Assembly: GCA_905612335.1 (NCBI GenBank)
Contig: CAJQRT010000016.1
Coordinates: 1 to 16,829 of the forward strand
From: an uncultured Candidatus Pelagibacter sp.
GTDB taxonomy: Bacteria > Pseudomonadota > Alphaproteobacteria > Pelagibacterales > Pelagibacteraceae
Length of the DNA stretch: 16,829 bases
Direction: 5' to 3'
The position numbers and the translations under genes are program-made. The number at the start of each line of letters is the position of its first letter. Within the stretch, counting starts at the first letter, position 1. The notes below the pieces were generated by a model, which was given only the letters and a program-made list of their open reading frames with translations, was not told the DNA's origin and searched no databases. Positions 1 to 7,828 of the stretch are shown here, one piece after another.

Positions 1-1350
1 TTTAGTGATGTAGAGCTAGATAAGGCAATGGAGTATGCGGCTGAAGATGCCGATATTACTTATAGGTTATATAAAATATTTAGTAAAAATTTAAAATTAG
101 AAAAATTAACTAATATTTATGAGATATTTGAAAAACCCTTAATCAAAATATTAGCATTTATGGAAATTGAAGGAATAAAGATTGATAATAAATTTTTAAA
201 GGTACTATCTGAAAAATTTGAGAAAAAGATTGATAAACTAGAAAAAGAAGTTTTTAAAATTTCAAAAAAAGAATTTAATATTGCATCACCAAAACAATTA
301 GGTGAAATTATCTACAATGAATTAAAGATTGCTGTACTTAAAAAAACTAGAAAGGGAAGTTTTGCTACAAACGCAAGTGTGTTAGAAGATTTAGCATTTA
401 AAGGACATGAATTTCCTAAATTAATTCTAGATTGGCGACAAGTATCTAAACTTAAAAATACTTATTCAGATGCTCTACCTGAACATATTAATCCAACCAC
501 TAAACGAGTTCATACCTCATTTTTATTGGCAGCAACAACAACAGGAAGACTAGCTTCCAGTGATCCCAACCTTCAAAATATTCCCATTAAATCAGACGAT
601 GGTAAGAATATAAGAAAAGCTTTTATAGCAGAAAAAGGCTTCACATTAATATCTGCAGATTATAATCAAATTGAAATGAGAATTTTAGCTGATTTGGCAG
701 AAGTCAAAGAGCTGAAAAAAGCATTTAGTAATAATGAAGATATTCACTCTCTTACAGCAAGCCAGGTATTTAATGTTGATATTAAAAAAGTAGACCAAGA
801 CATGAGAAGGAAGGCCAAGGCCATTAATTTTGGAATAATTTATGGTATTTCACAATATGGTCTTGCAAAACAAATCAACGTTTCAAATCATGAAGCAGAT
901 GAATTTTTAAATGCTTATTTTCTAAAATTTCCTGAAATAAAAATTTATATGGATAATACGATTAAGTTTTGTAGAAAAAGTGGCTATGTAAATAATATTT
1001 TTGGCCGAAGATCTCATTTTAATGGAATTAATGATAAAAATTTCAATGTAAGAAATTTTCAAGAAAGAGCAGCTATCAATGCCCCCATTCAAGGGTCAGC
1101 ATCTGAAATCATGCGACTTGCAATGATTAGACTTAATCAAAAATTTGAAAGCATTAAAAATAATAAATCAAAAATATTATTGCAAATTCATGATGAACTA
1201 ATTTTTGAGGTTCCGGTAAAAGAAGTTAAAAATATAACTGAAATAATCAGGAATGAAATGACAAGTGTTACAGAAAGTGATTTACACACTTTTTCAACAC
1301 CATTGACGGTAGACGTTAATACAGGGGACAATTGGGGAATACTTCATTAA
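1..1350 (+). CDS. polA: DNA polymerase I, C-terminal part (5' end outside window)
   Basis: Family A DNA polymerase for Okazaki-fragment processing and repair synthesis. The frame is open from base 1, so the window holds only the last ~449 residues, roughly half of a normal ~930-residue protein; the N-terminal 5' nuclease lies upstream. The first visible element is the third exonuclease motif of the 3'-5' proofreading domain (Y-A-A-E-D-A-D, bases ~34-54), which keeps the Tyr and Asp equivalent to E. coli Y497 and D501, so this part of the proofreading site looks intact. Polymerase motif A (S-A-D-Y-N-Q-I-E) has its metal-binding Asp at 658-660. The O-helix, motif B (R-R-K-A-K-A-I-N-F-G), lies at about 805-840 with a Phe at the position that discriminates dideoxynucleotides. 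Motif C is Q-I-H-D-E-L with the Asp-Glu at 1192-1197. It is probably its own transcription unit, ending in a weak hairpin before chvI. Confidence 0.96.
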   Translation, partial: FSDVELDKAMEYAAEDADITYRLYKIFSKNLKLEKLTNIYEIFEKPLIKILAFMEIEGIKIDNKFLKVLSEKFEKKIDKLEKEVFKISKKEFNIASPKQLGEIIYNELKIAVLKKTRKGSFATNASVLEDLAFKGHEFPKLILDWRQVSKLKNTYSDALPEHINPTTKRVHTSFLLAATTTGRLASSDPNLQNIPIKSDDGKNIRKAFIAEKGFTLISADYNQIEMRILADLAEVKELKKAFSNNEDIHSLTASQVFNVDIKKVDQDMRRKAKAINFGIIYGISQYGLAKQINVSNHEADEFLNAYFLKFPEIKIYMDNTIKFCRKSGYVNNIFGRRSHFNGINDKNFNVRNFQERAAINAPIQGSASEIMRLAMIRLNQKFESIKNNKSKILLQIHDELIFEVPVKEVKNITEIIRNEMTSVTESDLHTFSTPLTVDVNTGDNWGILH

Positions 1351-1364
1351 TTTATCTCCATTGC

Positions 1365-1390
1365 CTAAATTAGAACAATTTAGTATTTTT
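1365..1390 (+). terminator. Weak candidate terminator after polA
   Basis: A perfect 7-bp inverted repeat (CTAAATT at 1365-1371, AATTTAG at 1377-1383) with a 5-nt loop is followed by TA and five Ts. It starts 15 bases after the polA stop and ends shortly before the response-regulator start, where a terminator is expected. The stem is almost entirely A:T pairs, so it would be unstable, and chance repeats are common at this base composition. Confidence 0.3.
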
Positions 1391-1400
1391 AAAGTAGATT

Positions 1401-2108
1401 ATGCAAACACAAACAATAGCTCTTATTGATGATGATAGAAATATACTCACAAGTATAAGTATAGCGCTCGAAAAAGAGGGCTTTAAAGTTCAAACGTACA
1501 TTGATGGAGAGAGTGCTTTAATTGGCTTAACTAGAAATCCCCCAGACCTTGCTGTTATAGATATCAAGATGCCAAAAATGGATGGTGAAGAACTTTTAAA
1601 AAAATTAAGAAAAAAAACTTCCTTACCCGTAATTTTTTTAACTTCAAAAGATGATGAGATAGACGAACTTTTAGGCTTAAAGTTGGGTGCAGATGATTTT
1701 ATAAAAAAGTCAGGAGGTTTTTCCATTAAAGTTTTAATAGAAAGAATAAGGGTTCAACTTAGAAAAAAAGACATTAATAATAATCTTGAAGACACAAAAA
1801 ATATTATTTCACATGGGAAGCTAAAACTTGACCCCTCACAACTTGAATGTGAATGGGATAGTAAGCAATTACCAGATAAACTTACCACTACAGAATTTTT
1901 AATAGTTAAAGAATTAGCAAAGAGACCAGGAATAATAAAAGAAAGAGCTCAACTTATGGATATTGCCTATCGAGAAGATACGGATATTGAAGATAGAACT
2001 ATTGATAGTCATGTTAAAAGAATTAGAAAAAAATTTAAAAAAGTTGACCCTGATTTTACAGCTATAGAAACAAGATATGGCAGTGGATACAGATGGAACG
2101 TTAGTTAA
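1401..2108 (+). CDS. chvI: OmpR/PhoB-family response regulator, ChvI-like
   Basis: Cytoplasmic DNA-binding response regulator, 235 residues. The N-terminal receiver domain (about 1-120) has the acidic cluster D10-D12, the phospho-acceptor D54 in I-D-I-K-M-P, the switch T81 and the conserved lysine K103. The C-terminal winged helix (about 135-235) carries typical OmpR-type sequence such as R-T-I-D-S-H-V-K-R-I-R-K and G-S-G-Y-R-W. The ChvI assignment rests on the alphaproteobacterial neighbourhood (chvG, ahcY, tsaE, amgK, murU). ChvI controls envelope and acid-stress genes in rhizobia; its targets here are unknown. One oddity is that K103 is followed by Ser-Gly-Gly instead of the near-universal Pro, which adds two residues. 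The stop overlaps the next gene's start by one base (TAATG), so the two are translationally coupled. No clear Shine-Dalgarno precedes the ATG. It could equally be labelled OmpR. Confidence 0.88.
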   Translation: MQTQTIALIDDDRNILTSISIALEKEGFKVQTYIDGESALIGLTRNPPDLAVIDIKMPKMDGEELLKKLRKKTSLPVIFLTSKDDEIDELLGLKLGADDFIKKSGGFSIKVLIERIRVQLRKKDINNNLEDTKNIISHGKLKLDPSQLECEWDSKQLPDKLTTTEFLIVKELAKRPGIIKERAQLMDIAYREDTDIEDRTIDSHVKRIRKKFKKVDPDFTAIETRYGSGYRWNVS

Positions 2109-3652
2109 TGTTCGGCAATTTTCTAAAAAGTTTATCTATATTAAAAAAATTTTTATTTATTAATTTAGTTATTTTTTTAATTATAGGGTGTTTAACAGCT
2201 CTTTACATTAGCAATGCAAAACCTAATTTAATAAAAAATAAAACATTCAAGCATATTCAGATAATTAACAATACAATTGAGCATATTTTAAGATTAAATA
2301 TAAAATTTGAAGAAGAGGATATTAGAAGATTTTTATTTTCAACAAGATTTTTATTTCAAAATCTAGACAGAGTTATCTTATTTGATAATCAATTTAATTT
2401 AGTAGGTGATACTGATACACTAGATTTAGATCCAAGATCTTTTTCTAGCAGGCTAGATATAGTCGAGTTAGAAATTTTAAATAAAGAAAAAAGCAAAAAA
2501 ATTGTAGAAACAAAAAATTTAAATAAAGAAAAAACTGTTTCACTTAAAGATGTCCTTACCAATTATTCGTGGTCAAAAGATTATGGAAAACCCTTTACTT
2601 TTACTCAGGAAGGCTATGATCAGTTTTTATTAACAACAGTTAAAAACATAACATTGAATGGAGTTAATATTGGATATCTAGTAATCACTGAAAATGCTAA
2701 TGATGTTAAATCTGCTATTGATGAAAGAAAAACATTTATTTTAAGAACAGCAATATTTATAATTATAGTAATATTTATATTCTCTTTTGTCTTAAATAGA
2801 TATTTTCTTAAGCCTATAAAGAACTTAGTAGCATATACAAAAATTATAAAAGAAAAGAGTAAAAAAAAAACAAATATTAATGAACTTAAAAGTAGAAATG
2901 ATGAGTTAGGAACTTTGTCAAATTCGTTAGATGATATGACAAGTGAACTTCAAAAAAGAATTTCACATGCAGAAAATTTTTCAACTGACCTTGTTCATGA
3001 AATAAGAAACCCTCTAACATCATTAAAAAGTGCTTCAGAAATATTAAATGAGACTGATGATCAATCTCAAAGAAGTAAATTAATTAATATTCTCAATCAT
3101 GATGTTCAAAGAATTGAAAGATTAATCACTGATTATTCTCAAATATTAAAAGATGAGGTTGCATTAAGTAAAGAAAAAATGAAAAAAATTAATCTCAAGT
3201 TAATTGCAAGGTCTGTAGTAGATGATTTTAATAATATTTATGAAGCAAAAAGAGGGATTAAAATAATGTTAAATGATCAAGATGATCAAGAAGAATATTT
3301 TATCAATGGAATAGAAAATAGAATTGAACAAATTATTGCAAATTTATTAGATAATTCAATTTCATTTAGTGAGGATAACAAAAAAATCTTAGTTGAAATT
3401 TACAAAGGAGATAAAGACAAAATTATTTTAAAAGTTATTGATGAAGGTAAAGGGTTTAAGGAAACAGATACTAAAAAAATATTTAATAGATTCTATAGTA
3501 ATAGACCAGATACTTTTGGTGAACACTCTGGTTTAGGTCTAAATATAGTAAAAAATCTTGTTGACCTTCATAGTGCAACTATTAATGCCTCAAACAATGT
3601 CTCTCAAAAAGGTGCAAATGTTGAGATTGTCTTCCCTAAAGTAGAATCATAA
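2108..3652 (+). CDS. chvG: Membrane sensor histidine kinase, ChvG-like
   Basis: Inner-membrane sensor kinase, 514 residues, partner of the response regulator immediately upstream. A first membrane helix lies at about residues 13-32, then a periplasmic sensor region of ~175 residues, then a second helix at about 212-232. A HAMP linker follows (from about 233). The HisKA dimerisation domain has phospho-acceptor H297 in V-H-E-I-R-N-P-L. The HATPase domain has an N-box (N-L-L-D-N-S near 415), a G1 box (V-I-D-E-G-K-G-F) and a G2 box (G-L-G-L-N-I-V). All catalytic boxes look intact. The ChvG name depends on synteny and architecture; the periplasmic part was not compared with known ChvG proteins. 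Rhizobial ChvG is held off by periplasmic ExoR, and no exoR is visible in this window. The HPr kinase/PTS genes that commonly follow chvG in alphaproteobacteria are missing here, and ahcY follows after 37 bp. Confidence 0.87.
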   Translation: MFGNFLKSLSILKKFLFINLVIFLIIGCLTALYISNAKPNLIKNKTFKHIQIINNTIEHILRLNIKFEEEDIRRFLFSTRFLFQNLDRVILFDNQFNLVGDTDTLDLDPRSFSSRLDIVELEILNKEKSKKIVETKNLNKEKTVSLKDVLTNYSWSKDYGKPFTFTQEGYDQFLLTTVKNITLNGVNIGYLVITENANDVKSAIDERKTFILRTAIFIIIVIFIFSFVLNRYFLKPIKNLVAYTKIIKEKSKKKTNINELKSRNDELGTLSNSLDDMTSELQKRISHAENFSTDLVHEIRNPLTSLKSASEILNETDDQSQRSKLINILNHDVQRIERLITDYSQILKDEVALSKEKMKKINLKLIARSVVDDFNNIYEAKRGIKIMLNDQDDQEEYFINGIENRIEQIIANLLDNSISFSEDNKKILVEIYKGDKDKIILKVIDEGKGFKETDTKKIFNRFYSNRPDTFGEHSGLGLNIVKNLVDLHSATINASNNVSQKGANVEIVFPKVES

Positions 3653-3689
3653 GTTGATTAATTAAATTTTTATTATATAAAACTGAGCA

Positions 3690-4976
3690 ATGGATGATTT
3701 TAAAGTTAAAGACATATCACTAGCAGACTTTGGAAGAAAAGAAATTTCAATAGCTGAAAGTGAAATGCCTGGCCTAATGGCATTAAGAGAAGAATATTCA
3801 GGAAAAGCACCTTTAAAAGGAGCAAGAATATTAGGATGTCTTCATATGACAATTCAAACAGCAGTTTTAATCGAAACTTTAGTAGAGCTTGGGGCAGAAG
3901 TTAGATGGTCTTCTTGTAACATTTTTTCAACGCAGGATCATGCTGCTGCAGCAATAGCTAAAGCAGGAATACCAGTTTTTGCTTGGAAGGGTGAAACTGA
4001 AGAGGAAGCTGTATGGTGCATAAGACAAACAATAGAAGGTAAAAAAGACTGGAAAGCAAATATGCTATTAGATGATGGTGGTGATTTAACTGCAATGATG
4101 CATAGCGATTACAAAGATTTGTTAAAGGAAGTAAAAGGTGTTTCAGAAGAAACAACAACTGGAATTAAAGCATTAAATAAAATGGAAAAAGATGGGTCAT
4201 TAATGATTCCAGCAATTAATGTTAACGATTCAGTTACAAAATCAAAATTTGATAACCTGTATGGTTGTAGAGAAAGTTTAGTAGATGGAATTAGAAGAGC
4301 CACAGACGTTATGATGTCGGGTAAAGTTGCAATTGTTGCAGGCTTTGGTGATGTTGGAAAAGGCAGTGCTGCATCTTTAAGACAAAGTGGTGCAAGAGTT
4401 ATGGTTACAGAAGCGGACCCAATTTGTGCACTCCAAGCAGCAATGGAAGGCTATGAGGTAGTATTAATGGATGAAGCAATAAGTAAAGCAGATATTGTTG
4501 TTACAGCCACAGGTAATATAGACATTGTTACCGCAGATCATATGAGAGACATGAAAGATAGAGCAATATTATGTAATATTGGTCACTTTGATAATGAGAT
4601 TCAAGTAGAAGCCCTAAAAAATTATAAATGGACAGAAGTTAAGCCAGAAGTTGACGAGATAGAATTGGTTGATGGAAAGAGAATTATTCTTTTAGCCAAA
4701 GGTAGATTGGTAAATTTAGGTTGTGCAACTGGACATCCAAGTTTTGTAATGAGTGCATCATTTACAAATCAAGTAATGGCACAAATTGAGCTTTGGGATA
4801 ATCATAAAAATTATGAAAATAAAGTTTATGTGTTACCAAAATCATTAGATGAAAAAGTAGCCATGCTTCATTTAAAAAAAGTAGGAGCAAAACTTACAAA
4901 ACTATCAAAAGACCAAGCTGACTATATAAGTGTTGAAACAGAAGGTCCATTTAAGCCAGATGCATATCGCTACTAA
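3690..4976 (+). CDS. ahcY: S-adenosylhomocysteine hydrolase (adenosylhomocysteinase)
   Basis: Reversibly splits S-adenosylhomocysteine into homocysteine and adenosine, clearing the inhibitory by-product of SAM-dependent methylation. It is a cytoplasmic, NAD-dependent tetramer. The 428-residue protein shows substrate-domain motifs ([21 protein letters not shown]), the NAD-binding G-F-G-D-V-G-K-G, the conserved G-H-F-D-N-E-I, the G-H-P-S-F-V-M-S loop and the C-terminal P-F-K-P-D-A-Y-R-Y, whose Lys and Tyr complete the NAD site of the neighbouring subunit. It is the short form: the ~40-residue insert usual in alphaproteobacterial enzymes (about 465-475 residues), between the D-G-G-D and S-E-E-T-T-T-G motifs, is absent. 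The 37-bp leader is too short for a SAH riboswitch. Its 3' end overlaps tsaE by 17 bp. Confidence 0.97.
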   Translation: MDDFKVKDISLADFGRKEISIAESEMPGLMALREEYSGKAPLKGARILGCLHMTIQTAVLIETLVELGAEVRWSSCNIFSTQDHAAAAIAKAGIPVFAWKGETEEEAVWCIRQTIEGKKDWKANMLLDDGGDLTAMMHSDYKDLLKEVKGVSEETTTGIKALNKMEKDGSLMIPAINVNDSVTKSKFDNLYGCRESLVDGIRRATDVMMSGKVAIVAGFGDVGKGSAASLRQSGARVMVTEADPICALQAAMEGYEVVLMDEAISKADIVVTATGNIDIVTADHMRDMKDRAILCNIGHFDNEIQVEALKNYKWTEVKPEVDEIELVDGKRIILLAKGRLVNLGCATGHPSFVMSASFTNQVMAQIELWDNHKNYENKVYVLPKSLDEKVAMLHLKKVGAKLTKLSKDQADYISVETEGPFKPDAYRY

Positions 4977-5436
4977 TAGCGAAATAATAGATATCTCTTT
5001 AGAAGTTAAGACAGCTGAAATAGCAAAAAATTTTTCAAAAGTAGTAAAGAACGGAGACGTAGTTTTTTTTCACGGTGAAATTGGAGTTGGAAAAACAACT
5101 TTTATAAGACATTTAGTAAACTGTCTTCAAGCAAACAATCAACTACATCAAACAGAGGTTACAAGTCCTACATTTAACTTAGTAAATGAATATGATGTAG
5201 GAGTTTTTATAATCCAACATTATGATTTATATAGACTAACAAATAGTCACGAGACCAAAAATATTGGATTATTGGAAAATCAAAAAGAAATCCTAACATT
5301 AATTGAATGGCCTGAAAAAATAGATAATAAAATCGAAAATAAAATTGATTTATTCTTTGAATATGGAGAAGATATGAACAAAAGATTTTTAACTATTAAA
5401 GGTATAAGTGGCAAAACATTAAATGAGATCAGTTAA
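4960..5436 (+). CDS. tsaE: tRNA t6A biosynthesis ATPase TsaE
   Basis: Small ATPase of the TsaB-TsaD-TsaE complex, which transfers the threonylcarbamoyl group to A37 of ANN-decoding tRNAs. With the ATG at 4960 it has 158 residues, normal for the family. The Walker A loop is G-E-I-G-V-G-K-T-T at residues 39-47. The family signature [10 protein letters not shown], the H-Y-D-L-Y-R-L segment and the late E-W-P-E-K motif are all present. The frame also runs up to a GTG at 4930, but that start would deepen the overlap with ahcY to 47 bp and add ten residues with no family match, so ATG 4960 is preferred (17-bp overlap). It overlaps the next gene by 14 bp. TsaE next to an AmgK/MurU pair is a common alphaproteobacterial arrangement, and no functional link between them is implied. 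Confidence 0.94.
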   Translation: MHIATNSEIIDISLEVKTAEIAKNFSKVVKNGDVVFFHGEIGVGKTTFIRHLVNCLQANNQLHQTEVTSPTFNLVNEYDVGVFIIQHYDLYRLTNSHETKNIGLLENQKEILTLIEWPEKIDNKIENKIDLFFEYGEDMNKRFLTIKGISGKTLNEIS

Positions 5437-6388
5437 AACGACATTAAAAAAAATTAAGGGTGATGCATCATTCAGATCTTTTTATAGAAAAAAAAATAAT
5501 AAAAAAAATTCAATTATAGTCTATGCTTCGAAAGAAAAAGAAAAAAACTTATTAATATATGATGCTATAAATAGTTTATTGATTGAAAATAAAATTTTAG
5601 CTCCAAAACTATATAAAGAAAATTATAAACAAAACTCTATAGAAATTGAAGACTTTGGTGATGATACAATATTTAAACTGTTAAAAAAAAATGGAAGTAA
5701 TAAAATTAACTTATATAAAAAATCCATTGATTTGTTATCTAAAATTCAAAAAATTAAACAAAACAAAATTAAAAATTTTAAAGGAAAAAATTATAAGATC
5801 CCAGTTTATGATGACAATAAATTGTTTAAAGAAGCTAAATTATTTTCTGATTGGTATACAAAAAAATATGTATCTAAAAAAAAATTACAAACTTTAAACA
5901 TTGAAATTAATAGACAAATAAAATTTTTAATATCAAATCTTAACTTAAAAAATGATACCTTCGTTCATCGAGATTTTCACGTATCAAATTTAATGAAATA
6001 TAAAAAAAAATTAGCAACCATCGATACACAGGATGCTTTGATAGGTAATAGAGCATATGATTTAGCATCTTTAATTGACGATGTTAGGTTTAAATCAAAT
6101 AAAAAATTAAAAGATAGGATTTATAACTACTATGTAAAGCTGAATAAAAAAAAAATTAACAAAGTTATTTTATTAAATGACTTTGAAATATTATCAGTAA
6201 TTAGAAATATGAAGATAATTGGAATATTTTCAAGGTTAGCGCTAAGAGACAAGAAGGTGAAATACTTAAAGTTTATACCTTATGCTTGGAGACTAATAGA
6301 ACTGAGAATCAAGAATAATGAGAAATTTTATAAACTTAAAAGCTTGCTAGACCTTAATTTTTCTAAGAAAATAAGGAATATAAAATGA
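5423..6388 (+). CDS. amgK: Aminoglycoside-phosphotransferase-fold sugar kinase, AmgK-like
   Basis: 321-residue kinase of the APH/choline-kinase fold. In the Pseudomonas cell-wall recycling pathway AmgK phosphorylates the anomeric position of MurNAc (and GlcNAc), feeding MurU. Visible motifs are an N-terminal G-D-A-S-F-R-S-F nucleotide-loop segment, the catalytic loop H-R-D-F-H-V-S-N with D184, and the metal-binding segment I-D-T-Q-D-A containing D201, followed by N-R-A-Y-D-L-A-S-L, a pattern typical of AmgK. The 4-bp overlap with the nucleotidyltransferase gene supports joint function. The sequence is extremely lysine-rich and contains several A-tracts of 9-10 bases. Substrate is inferred from family and partner, and other sugars are possible. 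It is unlikely to be an aminoglycoside-resistance enzyme despite the fold. Confidence 0.85.
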   Translation: MRSVKTTLKKIKGDASFRSFYRKKNNKKNSIIVYASKEKEKNLLIYDAINSLLIENKILAPKLYKENYKQNSIEIEDFGDDTIFKLLKKNGSNKINLYKKSIDLLSKIQKIKQNKIKNFKGKNYKIPVYDDNKLFKEAKLFSDWYTKKYVSKKKLQTLNIEINRQIKFLISNLNLKNDTFVHRDFHVSNLMKYKKKLATIDTQDALIGNRAYDLASLIDDVRFKSNKKLKDRIYNYYVKLNKKKINKVILLNDFEILSVIRNMKIIGIFSRLALRDKKVKYLKFIPYAWRLIELRIKNNEKFYKLKSLLDLNFSKKIRNIK

Positions 6389-7077
6389 AAATTAATACTG
6401 CACTAATTTTGTGTGCTGGATATGGAAAGAGATTGAACCCTTTAACTTTAACTGAACCAAAACCACTTTTGAAAGTTAATGAAACGACATTACTTGAAAA
6501 TTGTATCAATTTAATACAATTTTTAGGAATAAAAAAAATATTAATAAATACATTTTATCTAAAAGAAAAAATTGAAAATTTTATCAAACTCAAAAAATTT
6601 GAATTAGATATTCAAATAATTGACGATGGAGCGCAAATCTTAAATACAGGAGGGGGAATTTTAAATATGATTAATTCTTCAAATGAATCAGATTTTCTAA
6701 CATTTAACCCTGATACTTTATGGAATAAAAATTATGCAGAAGCCATAAATAATATGGAAAAATTTTATTTTTCTAAAGAAATTAAAAATATACTTTTGCT
6801 AGTTAATAAAAATCTTAGTTTTGATCAAAAATTAAAAGGGGATTTTAATCTTTTGAAAAATATAATCAAAAAAAATGCTCAAAATGACTTAATTTATACT
6901 GGGTGCCAAATAATTAACAAAAGTCTATTTGAATCTTTTTCAGTTAATAATTTTTCAATATCAAGAATATGGAATGAGTTAATTAAAAAAGATGAGTTAT
7001 ATGGCCATGAGAGCTTTGAAGAATTTTACCATTTGACAAATCTAGAAGTTTACGAGGAACTCTTAAAAAATAAGTAA
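6385..7077 (+). CDS. murU: Sugar-phosphate nucleotidyltransferase, MurU-like
   Basis: 230-residue NTP-transferase. MurU converts MurNAc-1-phosphate and UTP to UDP-MurNAc, bypassing MurA/MurB. The N-terminal signature (residues 8-28) has A-G-Y-G-K-R-L and P-K-P-L-L, binding the nucleotide; L-N-T-G-G-G-I and the F-N-P-D-T-L-W segment fit the substrate and metal sites. The start ATGA overlaps the kinase stop, a classic coupling. The C-terminal end is unusual: where these enzymes often have a G-T-P-E-type segment, this one reads Y-H-L-T-N-L-E-V. Its last 15 bases overlap the convergent phosphoglycerate mutase gene. The AmgK partnership makes MurU the most likely identity; a different sugar nucleotide product is the main alternative. 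Confidence 0.82.
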   Translation: MKINTALILCAGYGKRLNPLTLTEPKPLLKVNETTLLENCINLIQFLGIKKILINTFYLKEKIENFIKLKKFELDIQIIDDGAQILNTGGGILNMINSSNESDFLTFNPDTLWNKNYAEAINNMEKFYFSKEIKNILLLVNKNLSFDQKLKGDFNLLKNIIKKNAQNDLIYTGCQIINKSLFESFSVNNFSISRIWNELIKKDELYGHESFEEFYHLTNLEVYEELLKNK

Positions 7078-7779
7078 ATCTTTTGCTCTATCTCTATCTA
7101 AATATTTGCATTCAGTAATTTTCTGTTTTGAGTCTAGATTGATTAAAAGTGGATTTCCTGTTGGTATTTCAAGTAATGATATCTTTTTATTATCTAGTTT
7201 AAATAAAAACTTACATAAAGCTCTAATTGAATTACCATGAGCTGAGATTAAAATATTTTTATTATCTAACAATTTATTTTGAATATCTGAATTATAATAT
7301 TCAATTACTCTATCGTAAGTATCTTTAAGAGACTCTGTATCTGGAATTTTTTCTCTAGGAATAGTTTTATATATATCGATATTTATTGGATGATATGGAT
7401 TATTTTGACTTAAAGGTTTAGGTTTTATATCCCAAGATCTTCTAAATTCATGAATTTTATCTTTACCAAGTTTTTCCTTCATTTCATCTTTATTTAGACC
7501 AGTTAATGCACCGTAGTGACGTTCATTTAATTGCCAGGCTCTTATGGGTTTTTTATTATCTCTTAAGGTATCTTGAATAAGTTTTAGAGTATTAATCGCT
7601 CTTAATTGAAAAGATGAATAAAAATAATCTATATTTAACTTTAATTCTTTAATGTATTCACCAGATTTACATGCTTCCAATTTTCCTTGACCAGTAAGAT
7701 CCACATCTACCCAGCCTGTAAACCTTTTTTCTAGATTCCATTCACTTTGACCGTGTCTAATTAATATTAAATGAGGCAT
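7063..7779 (-). CDS. gpmA: 2,3-bisphosphoglycerate-dependent phosphoglycerate mutase
   Basis: Interconverts 3- and 2-phosphoglycerate in glycolysis/gluconeogenesis through a phosphohistidine intermediate. The 238-residue protein begins with L-I-R-H-G-Q-S-E-W-N, placing the phospho-accepting histidine at H9. R60 lies in Q-L-R-A-I-N-T, the acid/base E86 in N-E-R-H-Y-G-A-L-T-G, and the second catalytic histidine H181 in S-A-H-G-N-S-I-R. It is close to the E. coli-type length (250) because it keeps the middle segment (about 118-150). It is a lone minus-strand gene, converging on murU with a 15-bp 3' overlap and diverging from the transglycosylase gene. No Shine-Dalgarno is visible upstream of its ATG. 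Confidence 0.95.
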   Translation of the reverse strand: MPHLILIRHGQSEWNLEKRFTGWVDVDLTGQGKLEACKSGEYIKELKLNIDYFYSSFQLRAINTLKLIQDTLRDNKKPIRAWQLNERHYGALTGLNKDEMKEKLGKDKIHEFRRSWDIKPKPLSQNNPYHPINIDIYKTIPREKIPDTESLKDTYDRVIEYYNSDIQNKLLDNKNILISAHGNSIRALCKFLFKLDNKKISLLEIPTGNPLLINLDSKQKITECKYLDRDRAKDLLIF

Positions 7780-7783
7780 TTGA

Positions 7784-7789
7784 TATAAT
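7784..7789 (+). promoter_or_regulatory. Candidate -10 element for the transglycosylase lipoprotein gene
   Basis: An exact TATAAT lies in the 49-bp divergent gap between gpmA and the lipoprotein gene and would place transcription start about 30 bases before the ATG at 7829. No good -35 box lies at the right distance (a TTGACC at 7747-7752 is 31 bp away, too far), and such hexamers arise easily in this composition. Confidence 0.25.
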
Positions 7790-7828
7790 TTGATAACTGA
7801 TAAAAAGAATAAAATAAATAAGATTATT

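Noticed and set aside
3653..3689. SAH or SAM riboswitch in front of ahcY
   Set aside because: Only 37 bp of AT-rich sequence lie between chvG and ahcY, too short for a SAH riboswitch, and no structured G/C stems are present.
3958..4303. Open frames on the minus strand within ahcY
   Set aside because: They lie wholly inside a strongly conserved gene, have no ribosome site and encode low-complexity Leu/Ser/His-rich sequence with no recognisable domain.
4930..4959. GTG at 4930 as the start of tsaE
   Set aside because: It would overlap ahcY by 47 bp and add residues with no family match; ATG 4960 gives a normal TsaE length.
5423..6388. The amgK-like gene as an antibiotic-resistance aminoglycoside kinase
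   Set aside because: The fold is shared, but the motif set and the overlapping MurU-like partner point to sugar kinase activity in wall recycling.
7790..7828. TTG at 7790 as the start of the lipoprotein gene
   Set aside because: It would put 13 mostly charged residues before the signal peptide; ATG 7829 gives a proper lipoprotein leader.
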